A DNA stretch of 64,000 bases from Rhizopus arrhizus (GCA_024220505.1 JAKZZE010000016.1:1226591-1290590); one strand, 5' to 3'; counted from the stretch's first letter, positions 36,777 through 48,659 are shown. A program made the numbers and translations. The notes: generated by a model not told the origin, from the sequence alone.

Positions 36777-38579
36777 ACAAGAATAAAACGGCGGAATTTA
36801 AATCGTTGCAGTTTATAACGAACGCCTTGCAGTTTATAACAACCACCTTACACTATACAACAACCGCCTCTTATGTCACTACGGCGCAAAGAATGCTTGT
36901 AGAAGAATACGAATACTGCTTGAAGCATTTTTTTACAGTGCTTCTGGTGTATTTTTGAGTTTATTTTTTGGTTGTTCTCCGCATTTTTTTTTAAAATGCT
37001 CCATTCATTTTTATTGCTCCACTTTTTTTTTTTTTTTTTTGCAGGTAAATGTTGAAATGGGCTGGATCTACTTGGCAAAATCACTTTTTAAACTATATAA
37101 AACCTGAGTTTTGCTGTTAAAAGACGTAACGAACCGATATTATACAACTTGCATTTTTCTGCATTATGATTGTAATGGTCGTAAAAAAGATTCCTTGTCA
37201 TTAGTTTTTTTAAGCAATTACAAAGAAAGTAGATTGTGTACAATTTTTTATTTTTTTAAAAAAAAAATGTTCTGCGACTCTCTTTTTTGTTTCTTTCTTG
37301 AACTATATTTTGTGGTTGTTTTTAGAATAGATAATTTGCAATAACAAAAAAAGAGACAACTTATAACTCCATTACTGCCAAAAATGTAAAAAAAAAGAAC
37401 AAAGCTTACGTTTTTTTATGCCTCTGTCAATTGTCGTATCTTAAACCACTTCCACATCTTGTGCTCTAGCTGATATGTTTTTAATGGAAACTTAAAATGT
37501 GAAAAAGAAGACATGTAAACATTATGGCAAAAAGTCAGTAATGCACCTGTACCGTTAGTTCTATTTATTTTAGCAAATTTAAACAAGATATTTTTTGATT
37601 GCTGTAACTTTTTTTTGTATCCAATTGTAGTACTGCTTCATTATACTTTTACTAGTCAAGTTACATTACAAACATTTTATGCTAATTAAACTGAGAGTGA
37701 TTTGTCATAGTTGTGAATCTTTATTTTTTTGTATTAAATATGGAGAAATAAACTGAAGAATATAAATGCGTAATAGATATAAAAAAGAGTTGTATAAACT
37801 ATTATCAAATTCAGACCATATACAATAAAGTAATTTGTTTATAAATTACTTCTTCATTGGGTAAAAATATTGATTTGAGTAGGCTGTCCTTTGTTATTAT
37901 ACTTTTTCTCTGTTATAGTCAGTTTAATTGAAGCCAAAGGAATTCAATCTGTTTGACTACTAAAAAACGATAGACCTAGCAATTGTTGTAATCATGAATT
38001 AAATAAACTGAATTTCAAAAATAATAATAATAAAAGAAAAAAAAAAAAAAAAAAACGAGTTTGCAAATGCTCTGGGATGACGTCGTTAGAACTTACAAGT
38101 GTTTCAAAAAGTACAAGAAACTTCCGATTGTACTTCTTTTCTTTCTTCATGTAATCCTGCTAACGAAATTCTTACGGCTCATAATTATTTTTACTATTCT
38201 AAACACTTGCTAACAATTAAACTATTATTATTTATTTTGTACCTTAATCTAGTTATTTGCCCCTTTGCATCAAAATTGCTCTTTTATCCTGAATTATAAT
38301 TATACCATGGTCGACTAATACATGGCTCCGTGAAAGTGTAAAAGTAAATAGTTATGGTAAAGAAAAATCCGTTTACTTTTAATTCTAATGATTTATAGAA
38401 GAAACTTGAACAACATACTTTTACAATTATTTAACAAGAATTAGCTTTTTTTAAGGTAAATAGTGATCGTTTGTTGATATACATTGCATCTAATGTATGT
38501 TTATAGTATATGAGCTACATTCCGTTTAGTCCTATGCTTTATGAAATATTTAGTAGAAAAAAAGTCTTTATTTGGTAGG

Positions 38580-38624
<45 letters not shown>

Positions 38625-38802
38625 GTTCAGTACTCATAATGAAAAAAATCTTATTTTGATTAGCATATTGGATATAAGGCTATAAATCCCTTTAACAACA
38701 ACGTAACACTGTAGATATAATGGAAGGTGTCAAATAACATATCATTTTGCAGTGCAACTTGTTAACAGATACAAAACCTGAAGCTTTGTTTAAAAACTCT
38801 TA

Positions 38803-40400
38803 CAGTGCCCCACAAAACCCTTCAAGTGTTTTGCTTTTTTTCGTTTTTTGCTTGTCACGAAGCATTGAGTACTACAATTGGTAGCATGCTATACCTTATT
38901 TGAAAGCTACGGTGGCAGGGTATTTGGATAATGTTTAAACTCCGAGATCCATGCAATGTCCGCGGAGTAATGACACTTTAAAAACAGACACACACTTGAA
39001 GGGTTTTGTGGAATTTAAAAAATCTCATGTTAATTTCGTAAAAATCATCATAAACGTCACAAAAATGTGACTTGTCAACTTTTTGTGTAAAACGTTTTGT
39101 TTATTTACAACTTTCTATTTTTTTGTTTGCCTTTTTTTATAACATAACCTAATTAAGTGACATGCGACCAATTAGCAATGACATGCAGAACAGAATCGTT
39201 CAACTTCTTAAAGAAAGAGTTTCTGGAGAAGAAGTATCAACGAAGACTGGTGTCAGTACTGGAACTATTTCAAAAATCCGAAAAAACCATGATTTGGGAG
39301 ATTTCAAAACTAATGGAGGCAGGCCATTCGTAATCTCGACATTACTAGGTCGTCGAATCTTGCGAAACTTCAACTCTGGCAATTACAAAAATGCTTCAGA
39401 CGCTGCTAGAAAGTTGTTAGAAGATGGTGAAAATATTAGTGCTGAGACTATTAGACGTTTTTTAAAAGAATCAGGTTATGCAGCAATTCATAAGCCTAAA
39501 GTCCTACCTTTGACTAAGCACCGTATGAAGAAAAGATATGAATTTGCACGTGCGCATCTATCATGGACCATCGAGGACTGGAAAAAGGTCATTTTCAGCG
39601 ACGAAACTAAAGTGAATAGGATTGGTTCAGATGGTTTACAATGGACTTGGACAAATGGTGACAAGTTAAAAGACTTTCAGGTTCAGCATATGATCAAGCA
39701 TGGAGGAGGTTCCTTGATGCTGTGGGGCTGTTTAACATGGTATGGTGTTGGATACCTATCGAATATCAAGAGAAGCATCAATTCTGACTTTTATATTGGT
39801 ATTTTGGAAGATGAATTAATGAAAACGATTGATTGGTATGACCTTCAAAAAGACGATATTATATTTCAGCAAGACAATGCTAGTATCCATACTGCCAAAA
39901 AAGTCTCTGAATGGCTGGAAAACAATAATATTACTGTATCAAGATGGCCACCTCACTCTCCTGACTTAAATCCTATTGAGAACCTATGGTCAATCGTAAA
40001 CCGTCGTTTATTACAATATGAAAAGCAGCCTGACGGAATGCTCGAATTATGGTCAAGAGTAGAGAATGCTTGGGAGTCAATTACTCAGAATGAGTGTCAA
40101 AAACTCATAGAAAGTATGCCTAAACGCATTAAAGCAGTTTACAATGCAAAAGGAGGACATCCTAAATATTAATTGTTGTTAAACAAAAATTCCACAAAAC
40201 CCTTCAAGTGTGTGTCTGTTTTTAAAGCGTCATTACTCCGCGGACATTGCATGGATCTCGGAGTTTAAACATTATCCAAATACCCTGCCACCGTAGCTTT
40301 CAAATAAGGTATAGCATGCTACCAATTGTAGTACTCAATGCTTCGTGACAAGCAAAAAACGAAAAAAAGCAAAACACTTGAAGGGTTTTGTGGGGCACTG
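38803..40400 (+). mobile_element. Tc1-like element Tc-b, probably active
   Basis: 1598 bp flanked by TA (38801-38802, 40401-40402). The terminal inverted repeats are long, 214 bp (38803-39016 and 40187-40400). Each contains the motif CACAAAACCCTTCAAGTGT twice, once at the outer end and once inverted at the inner end. B1 shows the empty TA site (near 18229). The transposase is uninterrupted. Confidence 0.95.
39162..40172 (+). CDS. Tc1-like DD34E transposase (Tc-b)
   Basis: 336 aa, the usual length for Tc1 transposases, with no stop or frameshift. Residues 1-60 contain a helix-turn-helix (EEVSTKTGVSTGTISKIRK) and 70-110 a second paired-like one. The catalytic core has the first Asp in VIFSDETKVN, the second in FQQDNASIH and the Glu in SPDLNPIENLW. 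Thirty-four residues separate the last two acids. It binds the terminal repeats and inserts the element at TA. The ATG at 39162 lies just after the left terminal repeat and the gene ends about 15 bp before the right one. The element is the best candidate for a live Tc1-like element here. Confidence 0.95.
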   Translation: MRPISNDMQNRIVQLLKERVSGEEVSTKTGVSTGTISKIRKNHDLGDFKTNGGRPFVISTLLGRRILRNFNSGNYKNASDAARKLLEDGENISAETIRRFLKESGYAAIHKPKVLPLTKHRMKKRYEFARAHLSWTIEDWKKVIFSDETKVNRIGSDGLQWTWTNGDKLKDFQVQHMIKHGGGSLMLWGCLTWYGVGYLSNIKRSINSDFYIGILEDELMKTIDWYDLQKDDIIFQQDNASIHTAKKVSEWLENNNITVSRWPPHSPDLNPIENLWSIVNRRLLQYEKQPDGMLELWSRVENAWESITQNECQKLIESMPKRIKAVYNAKGGHPKY

Positions 40401-40713
40401 TAAAACGATTTTTTTTATTACAGCTACAAAACGTATAAAAATAGTTTCTTGTAAAAGGTTTTAAGCATAGAAACATATGCATAGAATTTATTTGGATTAT
40501 AGTCGAAAAGTGATTTACGTGAATACAGCAATACATAAGAGAAGATTAGATATATATTTTGGATGGAGTTTTGATGGTAATTAAAAAAAAGAACATGGAA
40601 AAAGAAGTTATTAAATCATAGACATAGGCATAAAAGCATAAAAAAATAAAAAAAAAGAAGGCTACATAAATGAAATGAAGAAAAAGGCATTAAAGATCGG
40701 AAAGCATACCATT

Positions 40714-40851
40714 ATGTCTACCACCCGTTCTGGCACTCGTCCTACTTCTCGTCGTCAAAATAAAAAGAGAAGAATAGAATTGTTTCTTTTTCCTTTTATT
40801 GTTTTATCTTTGTTAAATAAATTCTACTATTGTTTGTTAAATGTCGTTTAG
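40714..40851 (+). CDS. Short coding relic in CACTA-B (B2)
   Basis: Same 45-codon frame as in B1 (18543-18680), starting MSTTRSGTRPTSRR. The sequence is conserved between the two copies, but so is the surrounding non-coding sequence, so conservation alone does not show coding function. Confidence 0.3.
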   Translation: MSTTRSGTRPTSRRQNKKRRIELFLFPFIVLSLLNKFYYCLLNVV

Positions 40852-42275
40852 AATTGTCTTGTCATGACTAGATCTCCATGATGGTAATGTTGGTACTTTT
40901 TTATATAGCTTAGTTATTATTCTTCAATGCCATTGGTCCTATGACGTTAATTATATGAAATAAACTTGCATGGATTTTAAAGCATTATTTTATTTTTTTA
41001 TTTTTTTATGGCTCTTTTCTTTTTTTTTTTTTTCGTATATTCATTATTACTCTACTTTGTTAACAGTTTTTGATACTTTTAGTTATTGCTGATATGCACC
41101 ATGTTTTGAAAACAAAATAGCTAAAACTAAATCAGCTCAAACAGTCAACGCATTACAAATGAAAAAAAAAAAAAACAATTATTATGTTGCATGGGTATGA
41201 AGTTGTTGGATGTTGTATTCCTTTTAACCATTTCTTTTTATCTTTGCTTATAGTAAGCTCTAGTATTCTTTTACTTCAAATATTGCGAGAGCTTTAGTCA
41301 AACAAGATGTTTTTAACGAATGGTTCACTAATTAAAAGAAAAGTTAGTTATGGCTACATTACAACATGCAACAACCCTTGCTCTTCTTTATATCATTATT
41401 TGTATTCCTTTCCGCTCCTTACCTTGACACCTTACTGACTCTATATGTATTGTACAACCTAGCTGTATAATCAATACTCTATCATGCTGTAGACCAGTTT
41501 GTCGCAACTATTCATCCTCTGCTTTTGTATACTATGCTTGGTGTGTTGTTTCATATTGTGTATGCTGTTGATATTAGGTAAAATTATACTCTATGCTGCT
41601 TCAGATAGATTGAACCTTAACCAACATCATATTGTATAGATAGTATGTTTGAACAAGACAAAAGGTATAATTTGTTTGCTTGTTACTTTTTTCTTAACTG
41701 ATGTTTTTTATTTATTAGATTTTAATACTTTGTTTTATTTTGCAATGTGGATTTTGTATGAAGCAACTGTAATGATATTAACGATAACAGCAATGATGAT
41801 AGAGTATTATGAAACCCAATAAAGCATAGGCGCACGGACTTGAGGAAAAGTAACAATGGCTGTATAAGACAATTATCCATCATGTGATAAAAAAAAAGGA
41901 AAACAATTTTGGTAAATAGAAATAAAATTGCATGTGTGTAAATATTAATCATCCTGTTGAATGTAGATTGCAATGTAGATTGTTGAAAGTAATTAAATCT
42001 GCTAAATGGGTTGCATTGAATATTGTCGAGGACAGGTAAGTAATGACGTACGATTATATTGGATCTGTTCATTCTGTATTCCTTTTCTTTTATTATTCCT
42101 TTTCTTTTTTCTTTTTTTTTTTTTTTGTTATTACTTTTTTTTTTATTCCTTTTCTTTTGTGCTTCCTTTTCTTTTATTATTCCTTTTCTTTTATTATTCC
42201 TTTTCTTTTATTATTATTTTTTTTTGTTATTACTTTTTTTTTTATTCAAATGTATATTAAATGAATAATATAATA

Positions 42276-43881
42276 CAGTAAGGGACAAAATCAGTCCGTT
42301 TTTTGGTTTTTTCGCAATGCCTCGCCGGGAATTAAACTTAGGGCTTCGCTTTGCTGACGAAACATTTGCACGCAAGCTAGACAAAATTATTGGTGTAACC
42401 TAATTGCTTCTACCACCATTTTCTCTGTAGTTATGGCGGAAAAAGTGATTTTCCGTGATTGTTGCTAACGCCCGATTTTGCATTAGACACCATATCTCCA
42501 GAAACAGTCACTGGACTGACTTGAGATTTAGTTTGGTACGTCTTATGACGTCAGTGAACGCTAACGTGTTCTCATATTTTAGCTTCTTTTATTTTTTTAC
42601 ATTTTTTCTTTTTCCTCATTTACCTCATCTCAGATTAGCCAAACACGCCATGACAGCAAAGAATGCCGACAAACATGCCCAAATTGAAAACATGTTGAAC
42701 CACTCCATTCCATGGGATGTAATTAAAAAAAAAGTAGGCTGTGGAAAGTCCATGATTCGAAGAATTTCAAGGAAAACCAAGTTGCAGTCAAAAGATAGCG
42801 CGGGTAGACATCGTTTACTCACACCTAGGGAGGAAACCAAAGCAGCTAGAGACATAAGACTTGGCTTATCTAAAAGCGCAGCCGATGCTTCCTTTGGCGT
42901 TAAAAAACCAGATCAAATGGTCAATCCAAAAACAATTGCTCGTACTTTGAAACGCAAAGGTCTAAAATCGACTAAGAAAAAGACGGTACTTCCACTTAAT
43001 AATGACAAGCAAAAGGCACGATATGATTGGGCAAAGGCTCATAAAGACTGGTCCGAGACTGATTGGGAACGCGTTGTCTTTTCTGATGAGACAAAGATCC
43101 AAAAAAAGAGGGTCTAATGGTCTAGAATACGCTTGGAAAGAGGATAATGCACCTTACCGAGACCATCACTACAAAAAGAAACATGCTTATGGAGGAGGCG
43201 GGATCATGCTTTGGAGTTGCATAACTATACATGGAGGGGGCTACATGTCCTGGCTACAAAGTAATGTAAATGGTGAGCTATACACGTCAGTACTTGAGGA
43301 GGAATACAAGGAGACATTGAAATATTATGGCCTGCAAAGTAAGGACATGATCTTTCAACAAGATAATGCAAGCATCCATTGTGCTTCAGCTCCTTCAAAA
43401 TGGTTCCAAAAGAACAAGATTAAGCTCCTGAGTTGGCCAGCATACTCCCCTGACCTTAACCCAATTGAAAATGCATGGTCCATGCTTAAAAAGAAGGAAC
43501 AGATGACAAGACCACCTTCTTCTGTGGTTGAGACTGACCAAGCATTTTTTGACCGGGTTTCGAAGCTTTGGTATGACCTAGCAACTCCAGAGTACTGTAG
43601 AAACCTTATTCACTCTATGCCCCGTCGAGTTTGGGACGTAATCCAGCGTAAGGGCCGCGATACCAAGTACTAATCGAAATTCAAAAAAATAAAAATACAT
43701 TATTTTCAATATATCTTCTTATAACATGGCGGAAAATAAAAAATACCATTTCCGACAAATATTGTCAACTTTGTTGAAGGAAGAGACAAATTTTTCGTCA
43801 GCAAAGCAGAGCTCTAAGCTTAATTCCCGGCGAGGCATTGCGAAAAAAAACCAAAAAACGGACTGATTTTGTCCCTTACTG
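42276..43881 (+). mobile_element. Tc1-like element Tc-c
   Basis: 1606 bp, terminal inverted repeats of about 85 bp beginning CAGTAAGGGACAAAATCAGT, TA at 42274-42275 and 43882-43883. It is inserted in a T/A-rich part of B2; B1 lacks it. The transposase is complete apart from one homopolymer indel. Confidence 0.93.
42650..43673 (+). pseudogene. Tc1-like DD34E transposase (Tc-c), one frameshift
   Basis: From ATG 42650 (MTAKNADKHAQ) the first frame carries the DNA-binding part and reaches the first Asp block (VVFSDETKIQ). An extra A in a seven-A run (43101-43107) then ends it at 43117. The next frame continues with GSNGLEYAWK, FQQDNASIH and SPDLNPIENAW to a normal C-terminus at 43673. There are 34 residues between the last two catalytic acids. 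It is a single-event defect, or a sequencing error in a homopolymer. An upstream in-frame extension to 42455 is less likely to be coding. Confidence 0.88.
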
Positions 43882-44356
43882 TATAATAAATAAAGCATCG
43901 TATTATTAAATCATTTAAATTTGTCCATTTATACTGCCCTATACAATAATAAACCTACCCATTTTACTGGACATAATTGCTTAAACATAGCCATACTCTG
44001 CTTATATACAGAACAGCAAATGTCTGCCTCATCCAATTAAATTGTTATGTGAAAGCGTTTGAGAGTTCATGTAGCATTAGATTTACTACAATTTTGCTTT
44101 AAATTTTGCTAAAACCTGCCTCATCCAATTAAATTGTTATGTGAAAGCGTATGAGAGTTCATGTAGCATTATATTTATTCCAATGTTACTCCAATTTCGC
44201 TTTAAATTTTGCTAAATTCGACATTTTTAGCATTTTTATTTTGCTAATCTGCGTCTACAAGAAGCGAAATGCGGAGATTTTTTGCGCCGTAGTGTGTTAT
44301 AACAACCATTCAAAATACCAAAAACAGAACAAAATCATAAAATCCAAAAACATATA

Positions 44357-45995
44357 CAGTAGGTCAAAAAATTGCTGCAAGGAATCCATTTTTCTCAATT
44401 TTTGTAGCGTACATCCTGCCACAATGGTACAAACTGCCTCTGTTTCCACATAGTAGATTTCCTACATGTCTTGAAAAATCCGAAAGAGTTTAAGCCCTAT
44501 TGGATAAGTATTGAAGGAAGTATGAGGCACGCAATTTGAAAATTTGAAAAAACGAAAATTTGAACGCAATGAATTTATTTATTAATATTTAGTTGATCCT
44601 CCTTTTCTATTAATAACCTCTTGAATTCTTACCGGCATGCTATCGATGTACCTTTGGCAAAGTTCTTTATCAAATCCATTCCATGCTTTTTGTACTCGTT
44701 CCCAAAGCTCATCCGTATTCTTTGCTCTACGTTCGTAACAGCTGAGCTTTAAATTCAGCTGATGCCATACATGTTCTATTGGATTTAAGTCCGGACTCTG
44801 AGCTGGCCAATCGTTAATATAACTCTATTGGTGACTATTCAACCAGGCTACTGTAGATTTTATCTTGTGCTTTGGGTCATTATCATGCTGAAAGTAAATG
44901 TAGGACCAGTCGGAATTATAGTGCTCCATAGTATCACGAAGCGTGGTGTTCAAATTATGCTGGTAAACATCCGAATAAATGCTTCCATCGTAAATTTGGC
45001 AGTCATATCCTGGACTTCCGCATGTTATACAGCCTCACGTCATCAACTTGCTAGCTCTATGCTTGACTGTAAATTTCAGGTCACGATGTTGAAAAAGACC
45101 ACTTGGCCTTTTCCAATAGTAGTTACCACCATCAGATCCCCATACATTGATCTCAGATTCATTAAAGAATACTGTTTATTGTCAGTCGTCTACTGTCTAA
45201 TCCTGATGATCGTTGACACATTCTAACTGATGCTACATATGTGCTTTTGTCGGAAATAGCTTCTTTTTTTCTATTGAAAAATGGAACTCCATTGATTTCA
45301 GTACCTTAATTGCTGACTGGTATGAGATATCATAGCCAAGTTCAGCCAGCTCCCGGCATACCTCTTTGGCAGTATTTGGAACCCCTTTAACGAATTTTCT
45401 TTTGCTTAACCGCTTCGTCACTTTGGAGTTTATTGTAGGTCTACCACCTGTATTTATTGTCCTGTTTAAAAACAACCTTCTAAAGTAACTACTAACAGTT
45501 GATTTATGTACTCCAGTCTCCTTAGCAATAGCGTACGCTGATGTGGGCTCAGTTAATGCTTGTTTGAGATTGTTTACTTTCTCGTTTGATAGTCGTTTAG
45601 GCATGTGGTTGATGATAGGGTAAAAAAGATAAATAGTGCAAGCAAGACAATTTAAAATTTAAAATAAAGGAATTGCAAGCGTCTTTATATACTGCTAACA
45701 TTCTTACGATGTCAAGGATGTGAATTCATACGATAACAATCGGCTGGGTCGTATTAAAATTCGTTATTCCAAACATATGTAAACAAGTAAAAAATGCCAG
45801 ATGTTTATAACATTCCCTTTAACTATATCAAATTCCGCCAATAACCATTGTCCATATCAGATAATCGACGAATAAATGCCCTTTCTAGTGAGGTACAAAC
45901 GATCAAAGTTTGAGATAGTTTGGTGCAGTATCCATAGACAACCAGCTGTAAAACCGGTATTTTGTAATTCCTTGCAGCAATTTTTTGACCTACTG
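44357..45995 (-). mobile_element. Tc1-like element Tc-d, decayed
   Basis: 1639 bp with ends CAGTAGGTCAAAAAATTGCT and inverse, TA at 44355-44356 and 45996-45997. It is inserted in the left arm of the foldback element; the right arm (near 48315) shows the empty site. Confidence 0.92.
44582..45604 (-). pseudogene. Tc1-like transposase (Tc-d), degenerate
   Basis: The N-terminal 123 codons are open (45604-45233) and include a helix-turn-helix (YAIAKETGVHKSTVSSYFRR) and a second DNA-binding helix set. After that the frame has stops and at least one indel before the core. Remaining blocks are YGSPGYDCQIYDG-like, FQHDNDPKHK and SPDLNPIEHVWHQ, with about 35 residues between the last two acids. Inactive. 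Confidence 0.85.
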
Positions 45996-46328
45996 TAAAT
46001 AACCCCAAATAATAATCTCAAAAAATACTTCACTTCTAACTTCCTAACTTCTCTCTTATTTTATTTTTACTTTTTCTTTTTATCAAATAAATATTCTTTT
46101 AAAGAGGCAAACTATCTCTTATTTTATTTAACATCAAGAACAAGAAGTCCCTTGAAGCTATTATACTTCATTGTAAATCCCCTTTTTTATTTTACTTTAT
46201 CTTTTTATTTTTATTCTACCTTAACTAAAACAGTTTGATCTACTTTATAAGATCTGGTGGTCACTATAACAAGCGAATCAAGCCAATCCAACTCATATAA
46301 AAGCAATTATTATACCAATTACAACTTA

Positions 46329-47983
46329 CAGTAGGTGGAAAAATGGTCCGGATGTTTTTAAATTATTCACAAATATCGCTATAGCTTTACCAAATCTCAA
46401 CCAAATTGAACAAAGCAAACATTATTTTGAAGAGAAAACATTGCTTTATTTTTAGTAAAAATTTGATATGTCACACAAAAGTTCAAAGGGAGCTACAAAA
46501 GATCAAATATTTCAGCAACATCCGGACCATTTTTCAGGGTGCCCTATAGAATTTTAATTACCCAGATTGTTCAATGCTGCTGACTCAGAAGCCGTCACTT
46601 TTGTCTCGGATGATTAATAATACATTAGATTCGTATTAATAATCAAAAAAAATATAAATATCTACTTTTTTTTGCTGATTTAGCACGTCTTCTTCTTTCG
46701 TTATTATTGCTGTTTTATACAAATATGGTTCGCTCTTTGCCTTTGGATGTACAAGATAACATCAAATCTTTACTCAAATCTGGTCATTCTTACTCATCCA
46801 TCATAAAACGAGTGCCTGGAGTCAAGAAAAGCACCATCAGCGACTATAAGCGAAGATGGTTTCCTAACATGGGGCCTCTTAAATCAGGCCGCAAGTCCGA
46901 AATTACTGTTACAACAAAGTCCTACATCAGACAGTCACTCATAACAGGTAAATTAAAGACGGGAAAGGATGTACAACGATATCTATGTGATATTGGATGT
47001 GCAATTGGCTACTCTGCTTGATTAAAACTTCTAAAATCGATGGGATTCCAAGCTCGTATTAAGAAGCACAAGCCGTTTTTAAAGGCTATTCATATGAAAA
47101 AGCGACTTGCATGGGCCAACGCCCACAAGGATTGGACAAAAGATGATTGGCGTCGTATGGTATTCTCTGACGAGACTAAGGTAAACGTTTGGGGATCAGA
47201 CGGTGTAAAGTACTACTGGAAGAGAGTAGATGATAAGCATCGATTCCACCATCTTGACTTAACAGTAAAAGGAGGTGGAGGCAGCGTTATGATGTGGGGC
47301 TGTATTACATACGATGGTCCTGGGTACGCTTGTCGTATCTATGATGGAACAATGAAGAAAGAGGACTATGTACATATATTGGACACAACGCTAATGGACA
47401 CCCTAAATTACTACAATTATGACCCCAAAAACATCTACTTCCAGCAGGATAACGATCCTAAACATACGTCGAAGGTCGCAAAAGCTTGGTTTGAAGAAAA
47501 CAACTCCGAAAGCAAGTCTATTTATAATTGGCCTGCTCAGAGCCCGGATCTAAACCCGATTGAACACGTTTGGCATCACCTGAAGCTAAGGTTAAGTGCG
47601 TATGAAACCAGAGCTAAAGGTGTACATGAATTATAGGATCGAATTGAAGAACAATGGGCAAGATTTACAAAAGATGATTGTAGAAAGTATATAGACAGTA
47701 TGCCGGATAGAATCAAAGCTGTTATTCAAGCAAAAGGGGGATATACAGACTACTAACAGATATCATGGAACACCCTGAAAAATGGTCCGGATGTTGCTGA
47801 AATATTTGATCTTTTGTAGCTCCCTTTGAACTTTTGTGTGACATATCAAATTTTTACTAAAAATAAAGCAATGTTTTCTCTTCAAAATAATGTTTGCTTT
47901 GTTCAATTTGGTTGAGATTTGGTAAAGCTATAGCGATATTTGTGAATAATTTAAAAACATCCGGACCATTTTTCCACCTACTG
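46329..47983 (+). mobile_element. Tc1-like element Tc-e, at the dyad of the foldback
   Basis: 1655 bp with ends CAGTAGGTGGAAAAATGGTC and inverse, TA at 46327-46328 and 47984-47985. Flanks are ACAACT-TA and TA-AGTTGT. Closing the site gives a perfect palindrome with that TA in the middle, so the element landed on the symmetry axis of the foldback. Inverted repeats extend over about 200 bp on each side. Confidence 0.93.
46725..47756 (+). pseudogene. Tc1-like transposase (Tc-e), two nonsense codons
   Basis: One continuous frame of 343 codons from ATG 46725 to TAA 47756, broken only by TGA (47019-47021) and TAG (47634-47636). In related transposases both positions carry Trp (the W of an S.W.KLLKSM-like segment and of ELW.RIE), so each is explained by one G-to-A change. 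Core motifs are VFSDETKVNVWGSDG, FQQDNDPKHTSK and SPDLNPIEHVW. The spacing between the last two acids is 37 residues, unlike the 34 of Tc-b and Tc-c. Confidence 0.88.
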
Positions 47984-48587
47984 TAAGTTGTAATTGGTAT
48001 AATAATTGCTTTTATATGAGTTGGATTGGCTTGATTCGCTTGTTATAGTGACCACCAGATCTTATAAAGTAGATCAAACTGTTTTAGTTAAGGTAGAATA
48101 AAATAAAAAGATAAAGTAAAATAAAAAAGGGGATTTACAATGAAGTATAATAGCTTCAAGGGACTTCTTGTTCTTGATGTTAAATAAAATAAGAGATAGT
48201 TTGCCTCTTTAAAAGAATATTTATTTGATAAAAAGAAAAAGTAAAAATAAAATAAGAGAGAAGTTAGGAAGTTAGAAGTGAAGTAATATTTTTTGAGATT
48301 ATTATGTGAGGTTATTTATATGTTTTTGGGTTTTATGATTTTGTTCTGTTTTTGGTATTTTGAATGGTTGTTATAAGAGGCGGTTGTTGTATAGTGTAAG
48401 GTGGTTGTTGTAAATTGCAAGGCGTTCGTTATAAACTGCAACGATTTAAATTCCGACGTTTCATTCTTGTTTGTCACACTATCCAAAATGAGAATAAAAT
48501 ATACGACAGATCAAACACGATACAGTTTCATGCAAAAATCTACAGATACCTCAAAGCACTTCATAGAATGAACACTTCGGGAGGTAC

Positions 48588-48658
48588 TGCCGTGAGCAGG
48601 AATCGAACCTGCGTCGAAGCGGCCACAACGCTACGTACTGCCACTATACTATCACGGC
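48588..48658 (-). tRNA. tRNA-His (anticodon GTG)
   Basis: On the minus strand the 5' acceptor GCCGTGA pairs with TCACGGC. The anticodon loop TTGTGGC carries GTG, and the T arm is GCAGG-TTCGATT-CCTGC. The A-box region TAGTATAGTGG matches eukaryotic tRNA-His. One mismatch lies at the base of the anticodon stem. The first 15 nucleotides plus one base are duplicated at 63656-63671 by the SINE-1 insertion, but this copy is complete. Confidence 0.93.
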
Positions 48659-48659
48659 A

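Larger units (their letters stand above)
36877..44294. mobile_element. CACTA-B element B2, non-autonomous
   Basis: Termini CACTACGGCGCAAA and inverse, with TGT duplicated at 36874-36876 and 44295-44297. Without its two Tc1-like insertions it is about 4.2 kb, and it matches B1 along its length except for the extra 155 bp near 38255-38410. It has no transposase gene. Both insertions are absent from B1, which shows the empty TA sites. Confidence 0.92.
36777..48470. mobile_element. Foldback (Mutator-like?) element, heavily invaded
   Basis: Remaining pieces are 36777-36876, 44298-44356, 45998-46328 and 47984-48470. Joined, they form a hairpin of about 975 bp with two arms of about 490 bp. Near-direct 9-bp repeats flank it, TTGTAACAC (36768-36776) and TTGTCACAC (48471-48479), the length typical of Mutator-like elements. 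No gene of its own. It contains CACTA-B copy B2 and the Tc1-like elements Tc-d and Tc-e. Confidence 0.78.

Noticed and set aside
42006..42268. Overlapping Phe/Leu-rich frames resembling a membrane protein (also 19844-20029)
   Set aside because: Translations of a TTTTC/TTATT microsatellite inside CACTA-B; open in several frames at once.
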